Positions 12,435-22,983 of a stretch of 42,500 bases of DNA are shown one piece after another. Source of the stretch: Cruorifilaria tuberocauda (lineage: Eukaryota; Nematoda; Chromadorea; Rhabditida; Onchocercidae). Below the pieces are notes generated by a model. The model was not told the origin of the DNA. It did no database searches and saw only the letters and a list, made by a program, of their open reading frames with translations. Each line of letters starts with the position of its first letter. Position 1 is the stretch's first letter. Made by a program: the position numbers and the translations under genes. The DNA lies in NCBI GenBank assembly GCA_013365365.1, contig JABVXU010000055.1, positions 1-42,500 of the forward strand. The letters are read 5' to 3'.

Positions 12435-13303
12435 ATAGGTAATGAAATTAACGTCAGTTTGACATGTCCACACTTTTTGAAATCTAAATTGTTGTGTGAC
12501 CATTGTTTTTTGCTACAATGCTCTTCTGCTTAACTTATGTGTGAAGTTCCATAATTCGATATGCATTATGATGACCGGCCAGTGACAAACTAACAAAATA
12601 TTTGCAAATTACACCCATGTAAGGCTTCTCTAAACCAAAAGAACTACGAGGATCTTGTCAATTTTCATTGTAGTGTTTATATTACTTATACTTGTTGCTT
12701 TGTTACTCTGAGCTAGTGTTTCTGCTCTTTAAATCTCTATTTTCCAATGCGTGATAAATTCAGTAATATGATGATCTGGATTGTTATGTCGAAGTGAATT
12801 AGGAAGTTGATTATAATTTGCATTCTCATAAGCGAGGAAAGTTGAAGTCGAGAAGAAAACTTAGATCGGGAAAAAATGTGATTTCCTGCTGGTTGAAATT
12901 AATATGCTATATCTTCCAAAAATAGAAGCAATATATATATGAGTATTTTATACAAAGCAACAATAATAATATCACATCAAATTTGCACTCATATCTACCA
13001 AATTGTATTGATGCAATAGAACAATCAGCACTATATTTTAATAATCTAGTAAATGATATCTGAAGTTTCAAATTCAGCAAACGTTTATTAAATGGAATTA
13101 TTCGAGTTGTCATAACGATTCACCAGTTTAATTTGGAAGCATGCTGGAAAAGCCTTTATTTTTCTCATTCAATTATTTCTGATTCATAAGTCCTAATTTC
13201 TATTATTTAATACATTATTTAATATTTAATACATGGAGCAATGCAGATACGACACACAAACTCATATGAAATGTCGAAAAAACATTTTTTCTCGAAGCAA
13301 ATA
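12435..13303. other. Convergent intergenic spacer
   Basis: Lies between the 3' ends of the calumenin (+) and MOB2-like (-) genes. A minus-strand AATAAA (TTTATT at about 13156) could serve the MOB2-like transcript. No further gene is seen. Confidence 0.6.
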
Positions 13304-15839
13304 TCAGCATGTTTGCGAGTAAGGTTTGCACATCAACGCGGTAGTTGACGAATAACCGCCCCAGCTGCCACTTTTAGAAGATGGGAATTGCTGGAAACCG
13401 TTGGATCCATCGTTGATTTGTACCATCTGATGACCACATCCACGATACATCACTGCTGGGCGTACCAGCTGCAATACATTCATTTTATACCGTACAGTAA
13501 CGATATGATGATAATTGAAAAAATGATTTGGAATGAACAATAGGAACAATATGTCCAGACAGATAACAACCTTTTTACCTGCAATGTATGTGAAAGAGCA
13601 GAGAGCTCTTTACTCTCCAGAAGATCATACATTTTTGCAATAGCATACATATGTGCTATAACCAAGCCGTACTGAGACCGCAAATTCAATGTAGCTAGCT
13701 GTTCCCAGTGATTTGTGTATAGATGCCCGCAACTATGCCACAGTAACCGTATTAGACGACGGCAATGATTTTCAAAATCATTCGAAAAAGCAGATCCTGA
13801 AAGAATGTTCAATATCATAAATATTACAAGAATTTGACAAATGGTAAACGTTTCTTACAAAAGTAAGATTTTAAAATTTCACCATATTTGGTCGGATAAA
13901 GTCGCTCATCCTTTGCACTTTTTTCGCAGAATGATAATACACAATCGATGTATTGCATAGCAGAATATGGATGATGTTTCCTTCTTTCATCAATCCAATG
14001 CGCTTTCCTGTAATCAAACAAACCTCAAAAATTAATTGCAAATATTTATATACGAAATATTTCAATACTAATTTCCTTTTTGAACTAAATGTAATCATCA
14101 TATGATAACAATATCACAAAATCTTAAGGCGGTTTACACAATTCTAGTAACATTTGTGGTTATAAATTCTGTCCTATGAGCTATAAGTGATAAAAAAGTG
14201 GACATTAGCAGTGGAAAGTTTCAAATTCGAAAACATAGCACTGGATCTAGGCAGATAAAATTTGTCGCATATGTAAGGATTTTCCTATTCATTAAAAGTT
14301 GCGAAGAGTATGATGATACGAGACTTACGGAACACCTGGATAGGACATAATAGGACATGAAACCGGAGTGCAAACTTCTGATATTGTTCCACATAAAGCA
14401 TTTACATTTTCGAACAGAGATAGTGCTGAAATATGTTCTCAGTAGCAATTTCAGTTAATGACTTATCAAAATCATAATTATCTAGGTTTTAAATGTATTT
14501 ATTAGCGACAGCCATCCAATGCAAAAACGATAGACGCATAACTTACTATGTGTAGCCAACCATTCATTTCTGTCCATTCCCTGAGGTAGCTTCGAAAGTC
14601 GCCTAATCATCTGGAAATGATTAATTACTTTCTGCTTCTTGCAAAACTGATTTTGTTTGGGAATGCTCTGCTTACACATCGAATATTTCTACCCACATGC
14701 AGATATTTTACATGGTACCTTCCAGTGAACCTAAACAAATCTCCTAGATATTCACAATAGATGAAATAATATCAGAATTATGTAGCGAAACAACACTTAC
14801 TTCATCATCGAAAGAGTCACACACTCCCATTTCAGATAGTGCTTTACGTTTACAGTTCGGAGCATGGATACATGTGGTAGCATTTTTCCCTCCACTTGAT
14901 GACATATGTCGTGTTAAACGACATCTTTCATTCACACCTTTACGCCTCGACCTCCTGAAAATGATTACATTGGATTTCAATTTATTCTGAAAAATTATCC
15001 TCATAATAGTAATTCCTTGTCAGATGTGTAGTCAAAGAACATTGTGCTTACTTTAGCTTTCAAAATATAAATATTACTGCAATATCACAAAAGAAAAAAG
15101 CTTCAGTTGCCGTAATTAAAAGAATATTTCTGTCAGATATTTGACCGAATCCATAGATTGAACAACTGGGCAAACAGCACAATTAATAATAATTAATAAT
15201 TAAAGACAATTTCGTCCAAACAAGTTAATATTTATTTGATGGATACTTAATTAGTGGACAGTCAAATCTGTAGAAATCAACTCCAAAATTATGAATGAAT
15301 TAAAATAAATTAAATTAGGAAAAATTAAATTAAATTGATAAAGTGTGATAAGGTTAAATAATAAATATAAAAGAATGAAGTGACGAACTGCTTGCATTAT
15401 CCGAACTGTGCAACTCCAGTTATCAACTGGAAAAGTTATATGCAATATTTACGTTGTGTACATAGCACTGCGTTGCCATTTTTTAATGTGCAATCTTGAT
15501 GATTTGAAAAGTATACAACTCAAAAAATTGTTAGAAAGGAAGCTGGACGTGTAGTTTGACTCGTCGATTCTAAATGATTGATACTCTTTATGATTAATAA
15601 ATGAGGGAATAAAGTAACAAAAAATGAACTCACGTTGCAAATGAGACGATATTAGAGAGGAATATTTTAGCAAGGCAACAACCATCCTCGCTAACATCTT
15701 TAGATGAATGTCTTGATAAGGTGCTTCGTTTTGCATGTGCCTGCGGTTTCACATTTTCAGCAGATACTCCAACTGACCCACTTCCACCAGCTCTTTCCGT
15801 ATTCGGATATTTTTCAGTCAATATCGATGTTACATCCAT
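13304..15839 (-). CDS. MOB kinase activator, MOB2-like
   Basis: MOB proteins bind and activate NDR/LATS-type kinases (Hippo-like and cell-morphogenesis pathways). Exons on the minus strand: 15839-15634, 15518-15453 (uncertain), 14954-14801, 14610-14547, 14425-14329, 14007-13883, 13796-13579 and 13468-13304, giving 364 residues. The core begins about residue 143 with KLPQGMDRNEWLATH, then FENVNALCGTISEVCTPVSC, then YPTKYG, then LLWHSCGHLYTNHWEQL and KMYDLLESKELSAL. The zinc ligands of the family match C182, C187, H262 and H267, with 5-residue spacing in each pair. DRNEWLA and PTKYG favour MOB2 over MOB1, MOB3 or phocein. The N-terminus is about 140 residues of low-complexity Ser/Lys/Arg-rich sequence and the C-terminus has about 54 extra residues, so it is longer than usual MOB2 (about 240). 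Exon 15518-15453 can be skipped without changing frame. Confidence 0.88.
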
Positions 15840-18040
15840 AACTACACCTAATTAATAGGACATTCATTAAAGATACTTAACTACCACAAAGCAGGTTTTC
15901 GGTCATTACTATCATTTAATAAAGCCTGTTATAAAACATTCCGATCATTTTCAGTTGCACGATACTCTCTCTACATCAATGTTATTAATTTCCCATTTCT
16001 GCATAACTTATCAGTGATGGCTATTATGTTTAGTGGTCCACTTCTGACGGACATAATTTTTCTGGTTTCTGCCCATGTTAAATGAATAATGCAACGTGTC
16101 AGTACTTTTGCAAAGTGCTACAGTCTTTTGTCAGCAAAGTGCCAATTAGTACCATTAGACACCATTAGACAGAACCTTATTCATACAGCTTTGCGCTTAT
16201 CGAATAAATTTGGAAGGGAAATACATTTTAAAAAAAAAGTGTATTTTGACATGAACGTTTACACTTTAATTGTGTCGCTTTTCGGATTCATTAGCACTTT
16301 CGAAAACGATGGAAACGTCCCTTCAGATGCCTTTCCATATATATATATATATATGTATAATCATGCTTAGCGCCCATCATGCAAACAAAAAATGAGGTAT
16401 AACCAGCCGCAGTAAGAAAAAATCGATATCCACCTCCCCAATCAATTAGAAATTTGACCAAATTTATAGCGAAAGGCAAAAAAACAAGCTCGAAAAAAAA
16501 GAAAAGCGGCAGAACCGGAAAGCTTAAATGTGTTTGTGCCCGATATTTTTAACCCTTTGTTTGACTAACACCAATCTAGCTTTTTCATGAACATAAAAAT
16601 TATCAGTTGCTCAAACCAGCTGTTCTCTTCAAGTATTGAAGTTTTTGAATGTGAACCTTCAGTTTTCGGACATTGTGTGAATGTTATCAGGGACAGTTAA
16701 TGATTCTTCTTGGAAATATCTATGATTTAATATGAGAGTTGAATGAAGAAGAAAATAAACACTACCAGCTTTTCTATAACATCAGCAGAAAAAGTGAATT
16801 TTCAGCATTTCTTTCACGTACTAAAAACATATATCACAAATTTTATCTCTCAGAATCAAAAACCCAAAATTTAAAAAAAATTAATTCAAAAAAAAAATCT
16901 GCCTAATATAAACTAATGAGAAATCAAAGAGAATATGGTTTTCTACCGCTCCATTAAGTTCCGATCCTTTCGATTTTTAACTTCAGTTCTCCAATCTATA
17001 AGGAAATAACCAGTATAGATCAAGGATACGAGGAACGACATCTCATCCCAATCAATAAGCAACGATGCATTTCGTTAATTATATTGACTAGAACAACAGA
17101 AATAGAGATGCTACTATTGTCATATCCTCGGATTCACAAAAGCATGACGTCTTCATCACTTGTTACTACATATATATATATATATATAAGCATACAGTTA
17201 CATCGATACCTTAGATGTACAAGCTTTTGGAAATAATTTTCAGTAACTGAATTTTCAGTAACTGATTGGAAAGGCCAACTACACTAATACTTTGAATGAA
17301 GAGAAATCGGAAAAAATGTGAATGCTCTTCCAGAACGATCTAAAAAGCCATATTTCTTATTATTTTTGGAGTTGAAATTTCTTCCTTTTATGATGAATCT
17401 AAAAATTACTGTCAGTAAATGACCTCATACGACTTTTTTTAAGAAAGGCGGGAAGATAACAAATCAAAAATCTGCTATAAGCCCATTAATAAAGGATAAA
17501 AAATTTAGAAGCAATTATATTGAAAATTAAGTTGTAATAAAATCAGTTGTTTTTCTCAAATTTTCAGTGGAACAGTTATATGAAATAAAAGTAATTACTA
17601 ATGCAGTTTTGTATTTTTATAGAAATTATGGACTGTAGATGAATAGCAATGTTGACTTTCAGTAAGATAAATTATAGTAGAAATATTTATTGAATAAGTA
17701 TTTTAACAAAGCTAAAATAAGTCAAATAGGTAAAAACTAAAATTAATAGGTCGTGATAATTATATCGATGTCCCCGTAGGGGGTAATAGTACAGCTTGCA
17801 AGAGTAAAGTGAAATGGTCCTTCTCAACAATGAAAGCAGAAATACTCCAACCATTCTCCTCTTCTCTCGGCCTTTATCAATCACTCATACAAACGGGAAC
17901 ATATAAGAACCAAGAAAAAAAAATTGCCTGTAGTGAGAGGAAATTATCAAACACATTTCATCCAAAACTAATAGTAATACCACCGTTTCGACACCAATGC
18001 TGATCTTAATAGTTGAGTGAGAGTGAAGGGACTGTCATCA
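15840..18040. other. Intergenic, two (TA)n microsatellites
   Basis: Contains (AT)n at about 16337-16356 and (TA)n at about 17170-17188, and a 10-base unit ACCATTAGAC present twice in tandem near 16151-16170. Open frames at 16089-16370 (+) and 17809-18003 (+) have no splice context or recognisable domain. No gene is called. Confidence 0.5.
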
Positions 18041-18048
18041 GCGATCGT

Positions 18049-18246
18049 TCACCTGAGAATACACTTCACAAACACAAACACATACATACATACGCAACGC
18101 ACAACCCAGTATTCAGCGCTCTCAACTGAGAACAGTGAAATGTGAATTGTCACATGTGCATCCGGTATCGTGACATCAACTACGACAGGTATGTCACTTT
18201 GGCATGGAAAAATTGCACATTTTGATTCGGTACTTTCCATACTACC
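18049..18246 (-). CDS. Possible lone coding exon, unidentified
   Basis: On the minus strand an open frame follows an acceptor ATGTTTAAG near 18247 and includes the ATG at 18240. It reads MESTESKCAIFPCQ, then PVVVDVTIPDAHVTIHI and ESAEYWVVRC, and reaches a possible donor (GTATGTATG). The composition is protein-like but I recognise no family. It could be an internal exon of the gene whose first exon lies at 19421, but I could not link the two by phase. Confidence 0.25.
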   Translation of the reverse strand, partial: GSMESTESKCAIFPCQSDIPVVVDVTIPDAHVTIHISLFSVESAEYWVVRCVCMYVFVFVKCILR

Positions 18247-19341
18247 TTAAACATAACATTGAAAATAGATGGTTTGCCTATAGATGATGATCTTCAGCTT
18301 TTCTACTTATCATGCACTGTTAGTCCAACTCATATGTAAACGAATTTCACAGTTCCTCTTCTTGTTATGTTCTTAAACAATAATTAAATTTTTTTTTTCT
18401 TTTAAATCCCTCTTTGTTCTAGTTACAGGAGTAAACGAAACAATGCTATTCTTGCATCCCATGCTATTCTGTTAGTTTGAAAATGCGAAATTATCCAGTT
18501 TCATCATATTGTCCAGCTAGTAACAGTCATTGAATACACTTAATTTCCTGTAAATTCACTTTAAAAATTGCACAACTGTAAATTTCATTCCACGAATTTT
18601 CTATATTGCCACGTTTACTTTTCATCAATACATTTCAAAAATTCCTGACACTCTTTAACTCGGTTTAAATCAGTATGATTCTTATTCTACATAATTGATC
18701 CCTGCTAAAACTCATAAGCAGCAATTGGTCCATTCTTTCGCATTTTATAGATTGTATTTTTATTCGAAATGAATTCATTGGTTTGAAGAATATGAGGTTG
18801 TTAGGAAAATCAGGAAACACAAACATTATGCCAGGGAAACATGCGATATGGTATTTATTTTTGAACAAAGATTATAGAAATCTTTGGATAAATGTGAGTG
18901 CTTAGATTTCTTCTCTGAAAGCAAGGAGGAAGGGAAAAAGCGAAATTTATTAATGAAACTGAAGAGAAGTGAGGGAAGCATTCAACCGACATGTTTGATC
19001 TTTAAGGTTCTCACAGGTTTAAATTATTAATACTTACCTATGGAAATTTGTCTCCTTCAAAAGACTTGATACGAATCCGATATAGAAGTTAAAGCAAGTG
19101 GACTTATTTACAAGAGCAATAAACGAATACAAGCAACTAATGTTACTAACATAAGCAAGTTGTTGCAATAAGCATCTTACTGATATCAATTAATGATATA
19201 AACAAATGACAAATGAATGTGAAAAAATACTGTTAGAAATATAAAAAGCATCTTTGTTAGTAAGTTAATATTCAATTCCACACAATCCTTACAAATAACT
19301 CAACATGGTATCCTTTATCAGGCAATATTAAGAAGACTTAC

Positions 19342-19421
19342 TTAGTTATCCACTCGACCGTATCACGAAGATAATCCGGAAGAAGCCGGTCGAGCCGGCT
19401 ATTGATTTTGCTAGATGCCAT
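19342..19421 (-). CDS. First coding exon of an unidentified gene
   Basis: On the minus strand a strong acceptor (TATTTTCAG, last base 19468) is followed by a 46-base leader and an ATG at 19421. The exon encodes 26 residues, beginning MASSKINSRLDRLLPDY and continuing LRDTVEWIT, then a good donor GTAAGT with phase 2. The acceptor just before the leader looks like a spliced-leader trans-splice site. Downstream exons between 18 and 19.3 kb could not be assigned; a very good donor (AG followed by GTAAGTAT) lies at about 19037 on the same strand. Product unknown. Confidence 0.5.
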
Positions 19422-19467
19422 ATAGCAAATGCAGTCAATTGGCACCGGCGAAATCGGTACAAACACG

Positions 19468-19476
19468 CTGAAAATA
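19468..19476 (-). promoter_or_regulatory. Likely spliced-leader acceptor
   Basis: TATTTTCAG lies just upstream of the short leader of the exon starting with the ATG at 19421. In nematodes this motif next to a first coding exon usually marks trans-splicing; a cis-spliced upstream exon is the alternative. Confidence 0.45.
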
Positions 19477-20232
19477 CAGAGTACAGTGAACAAATCAGTA
19501 ATCTATTTGAATCATAATACGAAATCATAATGAACGTTATTATTCCTGACTGTAAAACAATGGAAAAAGTTTTCACAAAGATTACCACCAATCGCGGGAA
19601 ACTTCCAACAAGAATATAAGCCCAGATGATGTTAAAATAAACTACCAACATACATTAACAGACGACAGATCTAAGAGGATGGGAGAAGGATGATTGAAGC
19701 CGTAACTTCGGTAATTTGCGGATATGACTGATATGATGTGATCTATCCACATAAAATTCAGGATTCAGGGATGTCGTCTGATCTGGCTAATTGTTCAGAG
19801 CTGTGAAGAAGGAAATGTGACGCATTGTTGCTACTATAATGCACACGGTAAATTTTCTTATTAAGCAAAAAAATACGATCTTCAAGATTGTTATATTTTT
19901 ATTTTTTTTAATATTACAATTCATCAAAATTTTACTCTATATATTTTTTCCTTTTAGACGTAATATCATCATTTTTACTATCGTAGATTAGTGGAGGTAA
20001 TTTCGGTGCTTGTATTACCCACTGATTCATTCTCTTCCTTCTTACCGTTATATTTTTTTGATGAAATTCTTACCATTTGATGGATTTTGACTAGAAAACT
20101 TTGTAATATTTCTTGTCATAAATGGTAGTGAGAGATTTGGCGCTGATCATTTTTGAATAACATGGGAATACATAGAGGAGAAAAAAGAAAAATCCATGGA
20201 ATGTTTTGGTTTGGCTGTCTTACATTTATATA
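19477..20232. other. Spacer between two minus-strand coding exons
   Basis: No coding signal that I can support. The arrangement, a stop at 20233 followed on the same strand by a TTTTCAG acceptor and a new ATG about 0.8 kb later, would fit two successive genes. Confidence 0.4.
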
Positions 20233-20461
20233 TCAGAGAAAATCGAAGTATGGATTGTAATCAGTAGTAGTAGCTAGGCTAGAGTTGCTTGTGAGTAAGC
20301 CTAGTTGAGAAAAGGAGGAGAGGGCCTTAGGATGGCTGCTTCGAAGTCTGACAATGCGAGTTGCTTTAAGGTTCTTTAGATCAATTTGTGCTAATATGCA
20401 ATTCTCGTGCTGGGGCAGATTGGAGAGGTCTTCTACGGCAAGACATTTTCTATTTCTCTTT
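20233..20461 (-). CDS. Probable 3'-terminal coding exon, unidentified
   Basis: After an acceptor ATATATTTAG on the minus strand, an open frame of 75 codons runs to TGA at 20233. It includes KCLAVEDLSNLPQHENC, AQIDLKNLKATRIVRLRSS and a Ser/Thr-rich end finishing DYNPYFDFL. Its base composition and codon variety look coding compared with the flanks. No domain is recognised. The start must lie in an upstream exon, which I could not find in the 0.7 kb before the synaptogyrin gene; it may overlap synaptogyrin on the other strand. Confidence 0.4.
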
Positions 20462-21168
20462 CTAAATATATACGTTATCACACTTCACTGATTAGTTTCT
20501 TTTTTAAGTTTTATGGAAATATAAATTCTTAGTTTTAACAATCGCAAAATACAATGCATTCAACTAGAAATCTAAACTCTAACTTGAATATTTCGGCCAT
20601 AGTGTGACTTAATTACTGCCTAATCACCTATGTGTCTAATTAGCAAATGGAGATTACACGAAGCGGTCGAATGAGTTTTAAATGAGCTGAGCTAAATTGG
20701 CATGCGGATGTATTTGCTCATAAAGATGAATCATTTTTATAGTCTCTTTGTTGTTATTGCTGCTTTGGTCATTTTGCACTTACATTTACTTTTATTTTAT
20801 TCTTAATTTCAAAAATATTACACTTATTTTTTTTATAAAATATATTTTTCATGTGGAAAGAGGAAAGAAGTACAAAAAGCACTTGAAACTTATAAAGTTA
20901 ATATCTAAGAAGGACGGCGAATGGTATTTCTTTGGATATCATTCGGTCTAATTTTCTTCCGCTATTTTCAAATTCTCATTTAGCTGTATTTTATTACAGA
21001 GAAGCAGTTCAACTTCTTTGAAAAATTTTTTCACTTCAAAGTGCAATTTTCCCCACAAACTTGAAATTTTTCGAAATACTTTTAAATTGCACCTGTGGTA
21101 TTTGCTATGAGATTCGCTGTTCATTGTACTAATCGAATTGAATTACTGAAACTTCAGATATCATCTAA
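20462..21168. other. Upstream region of synaptogyrin
   Basis: AT-rich. It ends in a good acceptor, AAACTTCAG (21149-21157), 11 bases before the first ATG, consistent with trans-splicing of the synaptogyrin mRNA. The open frame at 20748-20951 lacks support. Confidence 0.5.
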
Positions 21169-22983
21169 ATGATGAATAATGTTCGGGCATATGGTGCTGG
21201 CATGGCTGGTGGACAATTTGAACCGGGCGTTTTCCTGAGAAAACCGACTGTTATCTTGCGAATCTTTGCTTTGGTTCGTGGAATGTACAGTTTTTTTTTT
21301 TTCCGAAGGATATCAATCTGATCAAGTTACTTCAGAAATAGAATTATTGAGGAAATTTTTTGTTGTTGGCAGCGGTATTTATAAGAATGAAGGAGAATTC
21401 TTACAACACTTCGCTGAAAAAGCTAAGCTCGCTGTTGTAATTGCCACAGATTTCGTGTGTATGCATTTCACAGAAGAATGAAAAAATGCACTGTAAATAA
21501 CAGTTTCATTTAAGGTAGTTGGACTTGCGCAGTGGATCACTGTATCACGTGGTGGTTGGTATACACCAGAAAATGGTAAGGAACAAATTTGTCTTTATGC
21601 CAACAGTTCGTCAACTTGTTCTTTTGGTTCAGCGATGGGTTTTTTTGCCGTTTTGAGTTCATTGGGTCTGCTGTTTCTCGACGCTAAATTCGAAAAAATT
21701 AGTTCGGTTCCATCCAGAAAACGGGCTGTAACTACTGATATGATTCTTTCTGGTTTGTTAACTTTTCTCAGTCATGCAATGTTTAATGATTTTTTTTTGA
21801 TTTGCATAATTTTTATTTATTTAAATACGATCTTGAAGGCTTATTTCTTGGATATAGTCTCTCTTCAGTCGTTGATGAACAGCTCGAAACTTTTATAGCC
21901 ATCTTTGTTTATTTTTTAAGCTATTTCTGTGTTAATTTCCTATTCTGTTGTGCCCGAGAAAAATCAACTTAGTTTTTGAGTGAATATCAAAGCTTTTATC
22001 AGCTGCAGCAGTGGACAAGAATTTGTCAAGGATCCTAGATATACAAAACGTTAAACAAATTACCGAGTTAAAATATTTTAATATTTTGAAATCCTAAGCT
22101 TTAAAACATTGAAAATTTCAATATATTTTTTTTTCAAATTTCAAATTAATCTGGAAAACACTACCTATAAAGAATATGTAATAATTTTCAGCATTGCTGG
22201 CCTTCTTATTTCTGATAACGTTTTTTTCGTTATGGTCAAAATATGGTGAGGTGGATATAAGCAAGCCATATGACGGCGGTATGGCCAAAAGCGCCATCAT
22301 ATTCGCGCTTTTTTCGTTCATTATTTGGGTGATTTTTCATATTATACAGCAAATTATTTTCGCTTAAGTCTAACATGAGATCGAATTTTAGTGAGCTAGA
22401 AAAAATCTGCTGTTCTATACTCAATGCTATAAATAATTGGCCCTCCCAGTGAGAAAATTACTATCAGAATTTCATCGCTTCTAGGGAGCAGCTGCGTTTT
22501 TGGCTTGGCGACGGTACGAAGAGGGTGCGATAACAAATTTCATGCCATCCTATGAACAAGATTTCGCAACTGGCATACAAGCTGGACCAGATTACAGCTA
22601 TGGAGGAGAAAGCGATATTGGCGCTACTGGCTAGTTTATGTTCTAATCATGATGTTAAACATTAAAATCTGATTAAAAGTTGCAAAGGAAGTTGAAAAGA
22701 AAGACTTTATCTGTGAAGAAACATGAGGTTCGGTGGAAAAATTGACATTTAATATTATTTTCTCAATAATTTCAAGTTCATTCAGCTGTCCTGACTAGTT
22801 ATTCAGGATACTTTGTCATATAATTTATATGCAAATGGAAAAAACTTCACATAATTTGGAAGGTATAAAATTTAAGTTATTCCAGGGCATAGTGACAGAG
22901 GCACATATCAAAACGCTCCATTTACAGCAATCAATACGGCCGAATCCCCAGTGGATATTACAAAAAGTTATCAGGGATATTAA
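21169..22983 (+). CDS. sng-1: Synaptogyrin, four-TM synaptic vesicle protein
   Basis: Synaptogyrin is a MARVEL-domain membrane protein of synaptic vesicles with both ends in the cytosol. Exons: 21169-21273, 21515-21752, 22192-22328, 22485-22633 and 22893-22983, giving 239 residues (human about 233). The N-terminus AYGAGMAGGQFEPGVFLRKP matches the family's AYGAGKAGGAFDP pattern. TM1 covers ILRIFALVVGLAQWI. The loop has CLYANSSSTCSFG, followed by TM2. The family's ISSVPSRKRAV then leads into TM3, and FIIWGAAAFLAWRRYEEGA ends TM4. The tail is rich in Tyr, Gly and Gln and ends SYQGY. The last junction is delicate: donor TA/GTTTAT at 22634 must pair with the second of two acceptors (after 22892), because the first (after 22885) would complete a TAG stop. 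A GC-AG alternative at 22630 would also be in frame with the first acceptor. AATAAA lies at 23166. Confidence 0.95.

Noticed and set aside
13480..14021. First impression of an AF4/FMR2-family C-terminal domain
   Set aside because: After splicing the exons, the sequence showed the MOB pattern with Cys and His zinc ligands and PTKYG, which fits far better.
16089..16370. Plus-strand frame of 93 codons
   Set aside because: It runs through a TA microsatellite and has no splice context or domain.
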